This document shows positions 42,504 to 51,396 of a stretch of 64,000 nucleotides of DNA, piece by piece; the first letter of the stretch is position 1, and every line of letters starts with the position of its first letter. The DNA is from Sphingomonadaceae bacterium. Lineage in GTDB: Bacteria > Pseudomonadota > Alphaproteobacteria > Sphingomonadales > Sphingomonadaceae. Position numbers and translations under genes: made by a program. The stretch lies in contig JACKKZ010000005.1 of assembly GCA_024236195.1 (NCBI GenBank), forward strand, positions 1 through 64,000, in the 5' to 3' direction. Under the pieces are notes generated by a model. It worked only from the letters and a program-made list of their open reading frames with translations, did no database searches and had not been told where the DNA came from.

Positions 42504-42627
42504 CCGTCATCCACGCACTCTCCACCGTCATCCCCGTACTCTCTACCGTCATCCCCGCGAAGGCGGGGATCCATGGAAGGGGTGCGCGTGCACGCGACGT
42601 CAGCTGGACCCCTGCCTGCGCAGGGGT
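42504..42627. repeat. REP-like intergenic repeat with 21-bp tandem units and two hairpins
   Basis: Three degenerate units beginning CCGTCATCC start at 42504, 42525 and 42546 (21-bp period). Two hairpins follow: ATCCCCGC-GAAG-GCGGGGAT (42551-42570) and ACCCCTGC-CTGC-GCAGGGGT (42608-42627). Sequences of the type GTCATCCCCGCGAAGGCGGG are widespread intergenic repeats. It lies between the LOG gene and crtB and may attenuate or stabilise the transcript. Confidence 0.75.
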
Positions 42628-42656
42628 GGCGGGCCTTGCTTTGGTGTTGAGGCCCG

Positions 42657-43238
42657 TCACAAATCCCCCGCCTTCATGCGGAAGATCGGCGTATGCGGTT
42701 CATAGTCAGCCATCGCATCGAGCAAATCGGGCAGCGTATCGCGCGCGATCAAGATATTCTGGTGCGCCGGGCGGACAAAGCCAACCTCGGCCATGTGCCG
42801 GTTGAAGGCGATCAGCTCGTCGTAAAAGCCGAAGGCGTTGAGCAGCCCGACCGGCTTGGTGTGATAGCCCAATTGCGCCCAGCTCATCGCTTCCCACAAT
42901 TCGTCCATCGTCCCCACCCCGCCGGGGATCGTCACGAAACCGTCGGACAGATCGGTAAAGCGCTGCTTGCGCTCGTGCATACCGGATACGGTGTAAAGCT
43001 CGGTGCAATCATGGTTGGAAACCTCGGAGCCTGCGAGAGCTTCCGGGATCACCCCGATCACCTCGCCGCCCGCCTCCAGTGCGCCGCGCGCCACTGCGCC
43101 CATCAGCCCCAGCCTGCCCCCGCCATAGACGACACCAATCCCGCGCGCGGCCAGCGTTGCGCCGACCTCATAGGCCAGTTCAAGGTAGCGCGGATCTTCC
43201 GGCGAAGCGGAGCCGCAATAGACAGCGAGACGTTTCAT
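42657..43238 (-). CDS. LOG-family protein (TIGR00730), nucleotide phosphoribohydrolase-like
   Basis: The 193-residue Rossmann-fold protein has the family motif PGGVGTMDE (105-113) and the preceding conserved HERKQRF. It belongs to the LOG/YvdD group, which hydrolyses cytokinin riboside or purine nucleoside monophosphates to free base and ribose 5-phosphate. ATG 43238 overlaps the stop of the upstream unknown gene (ATGA) and follows AGGAAA. Its placement inside a carotenoid gene chain is curious but gives no direct functional clue. Confidence 0.9.
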   Translation of the reverse strand: MKRLAVYCGSASPEDPRYLELAYEVGATLAARGIGVVYGGGRLGLMGAVARGALEAGGEVIGVIPEALAGSEVSNHDCTELYTVSGMHERKQRFTDLSDGFVTIPGGVGTMDELWEAMSWAQLGYHTKPVGLLNAFGFYDELIAFNRHMAEVGFVRPAHQNILIARDTLPDLLDAMADYEPHTPIFRMKAGDL

Positions 43239-43627
43239 GATTTCCTGCAAACTCTTTCGATTACAGCGCCCATCGGGCTATCCAATGGCGGGCTTGAGGC
43301 ACGCATCGAATAGTCGCGGCGCGCCACGTAGGTTATCGTCCGCACACCGCTTTCCGAATACCAGACGTCGCGCCAGGTCTTCTTTTTGCAGTCGATCAGA
43401 TATGACTCGATATGAGTGATTGTTTTGGTCTCCGACCTCACGACCACATGTCTCAGCTTCTTTCTTTTTTCCGTCACGCTGAAGATAGAATCGGAAAAGA
43501 GGGTGTATTTGCCTTCCTTGCCGTCCCAGACGATTTCCTCAGAACTGCTGAAATCCTTCCGTGGCGGCCAGTCCGCCGGGACGGACAGCATGGTCTGAGA
43601 CGCCAATGCAAATACTGTCGTTATCAT
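43235..43627 (-). CDS. Unknown protein coupled to crtI and the LOG gene
   Basis: The ORF encodes 130 residues. The start (ATG 43627) overlaps the crtI stop and its end overlaps the LOG start, both as ATGA. It begins with a short hydrophobic run (ITTVFALASQTMLSVPADWP) that could be a signal peptide. A charged beta-rich domain follows (EEIVWDGKEGKYTLFSDSIF, WYSESGVRTITYVARRDYSM) with two late cysteines. Base composition is less GC-rich than crtI. No family recognised. A periplasmic protein is possible. The double coupling argues that it is expressed. Confidence 0.65.
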   Translation of the reverse strand: MITTVFALASQTMLSVPADWPPRKDFSSSEEIVWDGKEGKYTLFSDSIFSVTEKRKKLRHVVVRSETKTITHIESYLIDCKKKTWRDVWYSESGVRTITYVARRDYSMRASSPPLDSPMGAVIERVCRKS

Positions 43628-45180
43628 TCAGCCAAATCCGTTATCATCAGTGCCGCCGTCGCCTTGGCGCTACCTACAACGCCCGGAATGCCCGCCCCCG
43701 GATGCGTCCCCGCGCCGACAAGGTAGAAATTGCCGATTTCGTCATCGCGGTTGTGGCCGCGGAACCAGGCGCTTTGGGTCAGGATCGGTTCCAGACTGAA
43801 AGCGCTGCCGAGATGGGCATTGAGGTCCATCGCGAAATCGCGCGGGGCGTAATGGAACTTGGTCACGATCCGGTCATGAATGTCCGGGATCAGTCGCCGT
43901 CCGATTTCATCAAGTATGCGCTTTTCCAGCAGCGGGCCGACTTGCTCCCAATCCACCGCCAGCTTGCCCATATGGGCTACCGGGACCAGCGCATAGAACG
44001 TGCTCTTGCCCGGCGGGGCCATGCTCGGATCGGTCACCGTCGGGTGGTGGAGATAGATCGAGAAATCCTGCGGTAACACGCCGTTTTCATAGATATCGTC
44101 CAGCAGACCCTTATAGCGCGGGCCGAACAGGATCATGTGATGCGGGATGCCGGGCCAGCTGCCTTCCAGCCCGAAATGGACCACGAACAGGCCGGGGCTG
44201 AAGCGCTTGCGGGCGAGTGACTTTGCGTAGCTCTTGCCCCGGCGGCTGCCGCCCAGCAGGTCGCGATAAGAGTGCATGATGTCGGCATTGCTGGCGACAG
44301 CGTCAAAGCGTTCCTGCCAGCCGCTGGCCGTTTCCACTTCGCTGGCGCGGTTGCCGATCGTGTGAACCTTCACCACCGGATCATGCAGCCGCATCGTGCC
44401 GCCCAGCCGCTCGAAATGACGGACCATGCCGGCGATCAGCCGGTTGGTGCCACCGCGCGTCCACCACACGCCGCCATCTTTCTCCAGCTTGTGGATCAGG
44501 GCGTAGATGCTGCTGGTCGTCATCGGATTGCCGCCGACCAGCAGCGTGTGGAAGCTCAGCGCCTCGCGCAGTTTTTCCGACTTCACATATTTGCTGACCA
44601 TGGAATAGACGCTGTTCCATGCGCGGTTTTTCGCGAGTGCAGGCGCGGCCTTGATCATGCTCTTGAAGTCGAGGAAGGGCACATGGCCCAGCTTCACATA
44701 GCCTTCTTCCCATACCTTCTCGGAATAGGTCAGGAATTCTTCATAGCCGCCCAGGTCACCGGGGGCGACGCGGTCAATTTCCTGCCGCAGCTGGGCTTCG
44801 TCATTGGAATAATCGAAATTGACGCCATCGGGCCAGTTGAGGCGATAGAAGGGCATCACCTTCATCAGCTCGACATCCTGCGCCATGTCGTGCCCGGTCA
44901 GGCCCCATAATTCTTCAAGGCAGGCAGGATCGGTAACCACGGTAGGCCCGGCGTCAAAGGTGAAGCCGTCCTTCTCCCAGAAATAGGCTCGTCCGCCGGG
45001 CTTGTCCCGCGCTTCCACCACGGTGGTGCTGATCCCGGCCGATTGCAGGCGGATCGCCAGCGCCATCCCGCCAAAGCCCGAACCGATCACGCAGGCACGC
45101 TTGCCCACCAATTTGGCCTCGCCGCCAAAGTCAAAGCCGCCTTGCAGCCCCGGATCGGCGTCGTTTGTTTTGGTGGCCAT
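43624..45180 (-). CDS. crtI: Phytoene desaturase
   Basis: This 518-residue flavoenzyme starts with the dinucleotide-binding motif ACVIGSGFGGMALAIRLQSA and VEARDKPGGRAYFWEKDGFT. It ends with the CrtI signature NFYLVGAGTHPGAGIPGVVG. It introduces four double bonds into phytoene to give lycopene. The ATG shares one base with the crtY stop (TAATG), and the stop overlaps the next gene, so crtY-crtI and two more genes are a single translational chain. Confidence 0.96.
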   Translation of the reverse strand: MATKTNDADPGLQGGFDFGGEAKLVGKRACVIGSGFGGMALAIRLQSAGISTTVVEARDKPGGRAYFWEKDGFTFDAGPTVVTDPACLEELWGLTGHDMAQDVELMKVMPFYRLNWPDGVNFDYSNDEAQLRQEIDRVAPGDLGGYEEFLTYSEKVWEEGYVKLGHVPFLDFKSMIKAAPALAKNRAWNSVYSMVSKYVKSEKLREALSFHTLLVGGNPMTTSSIYALIHKLEKDGGVWWTRGGTNRLIAGMVRHFERLGGTMRLHDPVVKVHTIGNRASEVETASGWQERFDAVASNADIMHSYRDLLGGSRRGKSYAKSLARKRFSPGLFVVHFGLEGSWPGIPHHMILFGPRYKGLLDDIYENGVLPQDFSIYLHHPTVTDPSMAPPGKSTFYALVPVAHMGKLAVDWEQVGPLLEKRILDEIGRRLIPDIHDRIVTKFHYAPRDFAMDLNAHLGSAFSLEPILTQSAWFRGHNRDDEIGNFYLVGAGTHPGAGIPGVVGSAKATAALMITDLAE

Positions 45181-46379
45181 TATGCTTGGTCCTGCATAGT
45201 CGTGTTGGCGGAAAGCGGGGCGGCGCCGGAAAGCAAGGCTCCCATGGCCCGGTGGACCGGCACGGGCGGACGGCCCGCCAGCACCCGCATCCTCTCGCCC
45301 AAGGTTGAGCGCGCGGCGTAGAAATTTTCGATAAGACCCTCCGGCAAGCGATAGAATCGCTCAAAGATTCGATAGCGCAGATCAGGCTGGGCCGCAGCAA
45401 ACAGCATGGTGCCCAGCATGCGGTAAAAGCCCGTTTGGCTCCAATGGTTCCGCGCGCGTGCCTCCAGCATGGCCGCCAGTTGTTCACCAGGCAGCTTGGC
45501 CTCAGACGCAATGGCCAGCGCCGTCTCTACTGCCCATGGCAAGGTGTAGCTGGTCAGCGGATGGACAAAGCCACCGCGCGATCCGGCCATGGCCACGCCG
45601 GTTACGCGGGTTGCGTCCTGATAGGCGCGGAAATTCCCACCCGTTATGACCGGCAACACACCCGTTTCGCCGCCCAATATATCGCCATCCCAACCTTGCG
45701 CGCGGGCATAGCGGTCAATCCGGCCAGACAGGGCGCTGCGATCCAGCGTGGGGCTGTCTGCGTAATACGTGTCTTCAATGAACAGCTCATCCACGCCCAG
45801 CGGCAGGACATAGACGAAGCGATAGGCGCCATGCTGCTCCACCGTCGCATCCATTATCACCGGGCGGTCAATCCGGTGCGGCACATGGGTGCGCATATGG
45901 CGGCCCATGAACACCTGCCAGCCGCCCTTGAAATGACCCACCGGGTCCCAGCCGCGGCAGTCAATCACGCTGCGCGCTTCGATCCGCTCGCCATCTGCCA
46001 GCGTAACCCCGCGCGCATCGAGCGATACGACATCGCATTGCGTCCGGATGGCATCACCGGGCAATTCACGGCGCAATCCGGCGTCAAAATCGGTCGAGGC
46101 CAGCGAGCGATAGGGCGCGCGCAAATGCCGCGCATGGGCGGGGAAGAAGACATCGTAGCCTTCGTCCCATTCATTCTTGCGAAATTGGGCGAGCAGGGCC
46201 GTGCCCGCTTCGTCAAGGTCGCTGGCAAACCAGCTCCAGCGGTGATTGCCGCCCAGCACATCGCTTGCTTCCAGCAAGGCGAGGCGCATTTCCGGCTGCG
46301 CCCGGTGCAGCGCCAGCGCCACCAGCCCGCCCGACAGGCCGCCACCCACAATAGCAATGTCGATCATGCGCCCGCTCAT
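45180..46379 (-). CDS. crtY: Lycopene beta-cyclase
   Basis: The 399-residue protein has the N-terminal NAD/FAD motif IDIAIVGGGLSGGLVALAL, the cyclase segment HRWSWFASDLDEAGTALLAQ and later GSRGGFVHPLTSYTLP. This identifies the proteobacterial CrtY type. It closes both ends of lycopene to beta-carotene. It is the first gene of the leftward carotenoid cluster and is divergent from the DUF2585 gene over ~115 bp, which should contain the operon promoter. Confidence 0.95.
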   Translation of the reverse strand: MSGRMIDIAIVGGGLSGGLVALALHRAQPEMRLALLEASDVLGGNHRWSWFASDLDEAGTALLAQFRKNEWDEGYDVFFPAHARHLRAPYRSLASTDFDAGLRRELPGDAIRTQCDVVSLDARGVTLADGERIEARSVIDCRGWDPVGHFKGGWQVFMGRHMRTHVPHRIDRPVIMDATVEQHGAYRFVYVLPLGVDELFIEDTYYADSPTLDRSALSGRIDRYARAQGWDGDILGGETGVLPVITGGNFRAYQDATRVTGVAMAGSRGGFVHPLTSYTLPWAVETALAIASEAKLPGEQLAAMLEARARNHWSQTGFYRMLGTMLFAAAQPDLRYRIFERFYRLPEGLIENFYAARSTLGERMRVLAGRPPVPVHRAMGALLSGAAPLSANTTMQDQA

Positions 46380-46494
46380 TGCCCCAGCCTTACCGCATGT
46401 AGCGGGGGAGGCAATGGGGGCGAACAGCTTTGCTCAGGCAGCACACCAAGCTATCGCTATAGGCAATCCCGGTTTTGCATGGCATCACCGGAAG

Positions 46495-47094
46495 ATGGCT
46501 AAACCACCCCTGTCCCTCTGGCCGCATCGCGGCGCGAGCATTGCCACGATCCTGCTGGTGCTTGCCACCACCGCGATCCTGTTTGCGATGGACCGCCCGC
46601 CGATTTGCAGCTGCGGTACGGTGAAGCTGTGGCACGGCGTGGTGCAATCGTCGGAAAACAGCCAGCACATCACCGACTGGTACAGCCCCAGCCACTTCAT
46701 TCACGGCCTCATCATGTATTTCTGTGCGTGGTTGCTGTGGGACAAATGGCGGCTGTTCGGGGGGCGGCCTGCGCGCTGGGCGCTGCCGATTGCGGTGGTG
46801 GTGGAGGCCGCTTGGGAGATCATGGAAAACACCCCCATGGTCATCAACCGCTATCGCGAAGTCACGATCAGCTGGGGCTATGCCGGGGACAGCATCATTA
46901 ATTCCATTGCCGACATCGGCTGGATGGCCGCCGGGTTCCTGTTCGCCGCGCGGGTGCCGTGGAAGCTGAGCCTGGGGTTGGCGTTGTTCTTCGAACTGCT
47001 CACGGCGTGGATCATCCGCGATAACCTCACGCTCAACGTGCTGATGCTGTTCTGGCCGCTGGAGGCGGTGCGGCAGTGGCAGGGGATGGGTTAG
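46495..47094 (+). CDS. DUF2585/UPF0314 family membrane protein
   Basis: This 199-residue integral membrane protein shows the family pattern VKLWHGVVQSSENSQHITDW, SPSHFIHGLIMYF and VVVEAAWEIMENTPMVINRY. The open frame extends upstream into crtY antisense, but ATG 46495 gives the expected start. Function of the family is unknown; it is common in alphaproteobacteria. Confidence 0.85.
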   Translation: MAKPPLSLWPHRGASIATILLVLATTAILFAMDRPPICSCGTVKLWHGVVQSSENSQHITDWYSPSHFIHGLIMYFCAWLLWDKWRLFGGRPARWALPIAVVVEAAWEIMENTPMVINRYREVTISWGYAGDSIINSIADIGWMAAGFLFAARVPWKLSLGLALFFELLTAWIIRDNLTLNVLMLFWPLEAVRQWQGMG

Positions 47095-47104
47095 CGGCTG
47101 AAAC

Positions 47105-47863
47105 CTAAAGCTCAATCCCGCAGCGTTTTTTCAGGTGGCCAGTCAGCCCGCCCATCATCAGCTTGTCCAGCCTTGCATCTTCCTCTGCGGTGGTCGGTGC
47201 CGTGTCGATGCGGCTGCGTAGCGCTTTCACCTTGGGCAGGGCATCCATGATGCTGGGATACCATGGCGCGGTGCGTAGCTGGTAATCCATGTCGGCCATT
47301 TCGGACGGGTCGATGGCATCGCGCAGGCGGCGTTCGGTTGCCTGGCGGTCACGCTCCAGCGCGTCTTCGCTGGGCATGCTGTCTCCGTTGGCGACAATGC
47401 TGGCGAGAGTGGCATCATAGCTGGCACTGCGGAAGGCCGTGTCAAACAATTTGCGGCCACCGGGGCTTTCAAAGAATTGGACCATGCCCGCAAGGTGATC
47501 GGGCGGATAGGCCAGGAAGATGTCTACCAGCCCGGCCTTGAATTCGGCTTCATCCTCCACGAATCCGCGCCATAATTCGGGGCGGCCAGCTTGGAGCATG
47601 GCCTTGACCGATCCGGGGCAATTCTCTTCGAGGAAAGCGACATCGGGATCGGCCAGTACGGCCTGTGGCATCTGGACGTCGATCAAATTGCTGAAAAGCT
47701 CTTCATTACGCTCTTCATTGGACATCAGCGATGCCAGTCGCTGCGCGTCGCTAAGGCCCGGTTGAGCCTCAGCGGTCTGTGCCAGCGCAACAGGGGCCGC
47801 AGCGAAGGGGGCAAGGGTTACGGCAGCAGCCGCAAGCAGGAGCGTGTGAATCTTCCTATCCAT
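47105..47863 (-). CDS. Secreted DUF2059-like protein
   Basis: The 252-residue precursor has a signal peptide (IHTLLLAAAAVTLAPFAAAP). The mature region has the DUF2059-like pattern in which a hydrophobic helix precedes a SPxGxK turn (DHLAGMVQFFESPGGRKLFD). The rest is helical and charged. ATG 47863 gives the signal peptide; the Shine-Dalgarno is weak. It lies just downstream of the S9 peptidase on the same strand. Role unknown. Confidence 0.7.
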   Translation of the reverse strand: MDRKIHTLLLAAAAVTLAPFAAAPVALAQTAEAQPGLSDAQRLASLMSNEERNEELFSNLIDVQMPQAVLADPDVAFLEENCPGSVKAMLQAGRPELWRGFVEDEAEFKAGLVDIFLAYPPDHLAGMVQFFESPGGRKLFDTAFRSASYDATLASIVANGDSMPSEDALERDRQATERRLRDAIDPSEMADMDYQLRTAPWYPSIMDALPKVKALRSRIDTAPTTAEEDARLDKLMMGGLTGHLKKRCGIEL

Positions 47864-47903
47864 CACAGACGGATAGACGCACACGCCCCGGCCTGCAATC
47901 GGG

Positions 47904-49964
47904 TTAGTCCTTGGCCTTGCTGCCCTTTGCACCCGCCGCCAGCTGTGGCCGCGTAGCAGGCATTTCAGCCTTGCGGTCGCCGGTCATGAGATAGGTGTCG
48001 AACCATTCCATCATGCGCAAATTATAGTCATAGCGCGCAGCGGCCTTGCTGTTGCCATGGCCTTCGCCCGGATAGAGCACCAGCCGCACGGGTGTGTCAG
48101 GCTTGCGCACCTTGATGTTGCGATAGAGTTCGTAGCTTTGCGTCGGGCTGACCCGCGTATCGCTGTCGCCATGCATGATCAGCAGCGGGGTTTCCGCCTT
48201 GTCGACATGGTAGATGGGGCTGACTTCCAGCATCTCCATCCACTTTTCCCACGGCCAGTGGCGGGAATGGACATTGTACATTTCCCACGGAATGTCAGTG
48301 GTGCCGAACTTGCTGATCTGGTTGGAAATGCCGACAAACATCACGGCTGCGACAAATTCTTCGGAAAGCGCCGTAGCGCCCCAGCCGCTGGCATAGCCGC
48401 CATAGGACCCGCCGGTAATGCCGGTGCGCTTGGGATCGGTAATGCCCTGCGCCACCAGCGCGCGCTTGGCATCAACAATGTCGTTGAATTCCTTGCCCGC
48501 ATAGTCGTCCTGATGCGCCTTGGCGAAGGCGACGCCATAGCCGGTAGAGCCGCGATAATTGGGGTGGAACACGGCATAGCCCTTACCCGCGCCCACCTGG
48601 CCGGGCATGGAATAGGCGGTCAGCCAGCCATTCGAATAATGGCTTTCCGGCCCGCCATGGACCATCATGATGGTGGGGCTTCCGCCCTTGGCCGCGCCGC
48701 CGACCGGTTCGATCAAGATGCCTTCAACTTCCTGCCCGTCACGCGCGGCATAGGTCATGATGCTCTGCTTGCCGAAAGTGATATCGGCCAGCCATGGATT
48801 ATGCTTTGTCCAACGCACGAATTTGCCATTGTCATAAGTGAACAGCTCGGTCGGGTGGCCCGGTGCATGGGCTTCCACCGCCAGCACACCGCCTGCTTCC
48901 TCGACATTGGTGAGGATCAGCCCGGCTGCGTCCACTTCCTCTACCGAAGCAAGGTCCGCGCCATAGATGCGCAGCACACTGCGCGCCCCCTTGTGCACCA
49001 CGGCGGCGAGGCTGCCGTCCGAAAGCCAGCTCGTATCGACCACGGCCTCTTCCGCGCCTTCATTCACCGCCCGCATTTCGCCGCTGCCGCTGCGCGCGAG
49101 GTAGAGAGTGGTGGCTGCCGGGTCATTCTTGTCCACCGCAGCAACCATGGCGATCACTTCGCCATCGGGGGAGGCTTCGACATCGTCGATCTTGCCCGGC
49201 GTCTTGATCACTTGCAGCACCTGCCCGCCGGACAGGTCAATCACATGCACACGCTTGGCGGTATAGCTGTCATCCACTTGCGGGGTGGGCGCGCTTTCCA
49301 CCAGTGCGCGCTTGCCATCGCCCAGCAGCTGGAATGCGCTGACATAGCCCGGCAGCGGGATTTCGCGTGGGTCGCTGTCCATTTTTTCACCGCCAGTCTT
49401 GGCCACGAACAGGCGATTCAGCTGGCCTTCTTCTTCATAGACAACCGCGTCAAAACCGGCCTTGGACTGCGTATCACGCTGGCCATCCTTGGCCGCGCCG
49501 GCGAGCATGTAGATCTGGGTGCCATCGGCTGACCATTCATAGGCGCGCACCGATGCGCCATCGACTTCGGCCAGCTTGCGCTCTGCCCCGCCATCGACCG
49601 GGATACCCCAGACAGCGCTTTTCTCGCCCTTGGCTGTGTAGAGGAAGGACACGGTCCGCCCTTCCGGCGAGAATGCCAGCGACGAAACGTTCATGTCTGC
49701 GGGCAGGAAATCGCGCGCCTGGTCCGGCCCCCATGCCAGCTTGAGCTGCTGCGTCGGCCCGCCATTATCCTCGCCGCTGGTGACATCTGGCAGCGAGTGG
49801 GTGGTATAGGCAATGCGGCTGCCATCGGGGGCGACTTCGATCGTGCCTACCTGCTCCAGCTTTGCCACATCTTCGGGCGTCATCGGGCGCGCCAGCGCAT
49901 TGCTGGCAAAGGCGGCAGGGGCAAGCATGGTTGCAGCGATCAGGGCGGCGCGGAGCGTCGTCAT
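47904..49964 (-). CDS. Secreted S9-family prolyl oligopeptidase/dipeptidyl peptidase
   Basis: The 686-residue precursor has a signal peptide (ALIAATMLAPAAFASNALA) and an N-terminal beta-propeller-like half with repeated blade motifs (IEVAPDGSRIAYTTHS, LAFSPEGRTVSFLYTA, AYEWSADGTQIYMLAG). The C-terminal alpha/beta hydrolase has the catalytic serine in GITGGSYGGYASG (near 520), aspartate in MHGDSDTRVSP (near 600) and histidine in PGEGHGNS (near 635). It releases dipeptides or acyl-amino acids from oligopeptides in the periplasm. It fits the peptide-scavenging style of the window (M20, DUF885, amidohydrolases). Confidence 0.93.
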   Translation of the reverse strand: MTTLRAALIAATMLAPAAFASNALARPMTPEDVAKLEQVGTIEVAPDGSRIAYTTHSLPDVTSGEDNGGPTQQLKLAWGPDQARDFLPADMNVSSLAFSPEGRTVSFLYTAKGEKSAVWGIPVDGGAERKLAEVDGASVRAYEWSADGTQIYMLAGAAKDGQRDTQSKAGFDAVVYEEEGQLNRLFVAKTGGEKMDSDPREIPLPGYVSAFQLLGDGKRALVESAPTPQVDDSYTAKRVHVIDLSGGQVLQVIKTPGKIDDVEASPDGEVIAMVAAVDKNDPAATTLYLARSGSGEMRAVNEGAEEAVVDTSWLSDGSLAAVVHKGARSVLRIYGADLASVEEVDAAGLILTNVEEAGGVLAVEAHAPGHPTELFTYDNGKFVRWTKHNPWLADITFGKQSIMTYAARDGQEVEGILIEPVGGAAKGGSPTIMMVHGGPESHYSNGWLTAYSMPGQVGAGKGYAVFHPNYRGSTGYGVAFAKAHQDDYAGKEFNDIVDAKRALVAQGITDPKRTGITGGSYGGYASGWGATALSEEFVAAVMFVGISNQISKFGTTDIPWEMYNVHSRHWPWEKWMEMLEVSPIYHVDKAETPLLIMHGDSDTRVSPTQSYELYRNIKVRKPDTPVRLVLYPGEGHGNSKAAARYDYNLRMMEWFDTYLMTGDRKAEMPATRPQLAAGAKGSKAKD

Positions 49965-50094
49965 GGGTTGGTCAGGTCCTTTCAGTTGAAACCGTTACGC
50001 GCTTTGTAACGAGAGGTTCCCGTGACGCAACCGCCACCCGGCTTGCAGTTGAGCCAGCGACGGCGCATGAAGCCGGGAGAGGGAGGACTGTCCT

Positions 50095-51381
50095 ATGACC
50101 CGGTTCGTAAAATCCATCGCTTCGCTGGCCGCGCTTTGCCTTGCGCTGGTGGCGCCGCCGCTTTGGGCGCAGTCGTTCGTGATACAAGCCGGGTCGGTGA
50201 TTGCTGATCCTGACACGGGAAAGGTTGATGGGCCTTCGAGCATCACTGTGCGTGACGGGCGGATTATCTCCATCGAAGCGGGGCATCGTCCGGCCAGCGA
50301 AGACGAGACGCTGGTCGATTTGCGTGACAAGACCGTGCTTCCCGGCCTGATTGACCTGCATGTCCACCTCACCGGCGATCCGGGCGGGGAATTCTGGCGC
50401 GAAGCGGTGGAGCCTGATGAATGGGGCGTGGTTGTCGGGGCCAAGAATGCCCGCATCACTGTGCTGGCGGGTTTTACCACGGTGAGGGAGGCAGGCAGCG
50501 CGCAGCACACCGCCTTCAGCCTGCGCCGCGGCACGGCAGAAGGAATGATCACGGGGCCGCGCATCATTGCGGCTGGGCCTGCGCTGGCGATTGTCGGCGG
50601 GCATGGTGATACGTCCGGCTTCCGCCCTGAAGTGAACGCGCTGCTCGCCAGCGGCTATGCCTGCACTGGCCCGGTGGAATGCGCGGAGAAAGTGCGCCGG
50701 GCGAGCCAGTCTGGCGCTGATGTTATCAAGATCACCGCCACTGGCGGCGTCCTCAGCCAGCAGGGGCGCGGGCTCGAAGCGCATTTCACCGATGCCGAAA
50801 TGAAAGCCATTGCTGATACCGCCCATTCACTGGGGCTGAAAGTCATGGCCCATGCCCATGGCGCGCGCGGCGTGGAAGCGGCTGCCCGCGCGGGGATCAA
50901 CACGATCGAACATGCCACTTATATTGATGAAGCGGCCGCCAAAACGATGAAGGAACGCGGCACGGTGCTGGTCCCCACGCTGATGGCGTTCAAGGGTGTG
51001 ACCGAGCGGCTGGGCAAGGGTATTTACACCCCGGTGGTGGAGCGCAAGGTGGAAGCGGTGGCTGAAACCGCCAAGGTCTTCATGGGCAAGGCCTATCGCT
51101 GGGGTGTGCCGATTGCCTTTGGCACCGATGCCGGCGTGTTCGAACATGGCCGCAATGCCGAAGAATTTGCGCTGATGGTGGCGCAGGGGATGAGCAATCG
51201 GGAAGCTCTGGCCAGCGCGACCACCGTAGCTGCTAAGGTGCTGGGAATGGAGAACGAAATCGGTCGGATCGCGCCCGGCTATTCCGCTGACATTATCGCT
51301 GTGAGCGGTAACCCGCTGGAAAATGTGCGGGTGCTGGAAAGCGTCGATTGGGTGATGGTGCGCGGGCGAGTGATGGAGTGA
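50095..51381 (+). CDS. Secreted metal-dependent amidohydrolase (paralogue of 25750-27021)
   Basis: The 428-residue precursor has a signal peptide (SLAALCLALVAPPLWAQ) and the same metal-site pattern as the earlier amidohydrolase: LIDLHVHLTGDP, DVIKITATGGV, VMAHAHGARG, TIEHATYIDE and FGTDAGVFEHG. It most resembles periplasmic Xaa-Pro or N-acyl amino-acid hydrolases. It is divergent from the S9 peptidase over 130 bp, so the two may share control. Substrate unknown. Confidence 0.9.
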   Translation: MTRFVKSIASLAALCLALVAPPLWAQSFVIQAGSVIADPDTGKVDGPSSITVRDGRIISIEAGHRPASEDETLVDLRDKTVLPGLIDLHVHLTGDPGGEFWREAVEPDEWGVVVGAKNARITVLAGFTTVREAGSAQHTAFSLRRGTAEGMITGPRIIAAGPALAIVGGHGDTSGFRPEVNALLASGYACTGPVECAEKVRRASQSGADVIKITATGGVLSQQGRGLEAHFTDAEMKAIADTAHSLGLKVMAHAHGARGVEAAARAGINTIEHATYIDEAAAKTMKERGTVLVPTLMAFKGVTERLGKGIYTPVVERKVEAVAETAKVFMGKAYRWGVPIAFGTDAGVFEHGRNAEEFALMVAQGMSNREALASATTVAAKVLGMENEIGRIAPGYSADIIAVSGNPLENVRVLESVDWVMVRGRVME

Positions 51382-51396
51382 CGGGGGCGGGCTTTG

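Noticed and set aside
42501..42640. Possible CRISPR array
   Set aside because: Units are short (21 bp), degenerate, contiguous and without spacers; no cas genes are present. They fit a REP-like repeat.
47903..49532. Long plus-strand frame opposite the S9 peptidase
   Set aside because: A shadow of a GC-rich gene; the translation is low-complexity with many His/Arg and no domain, while the minus strand has full catalytic motifs.
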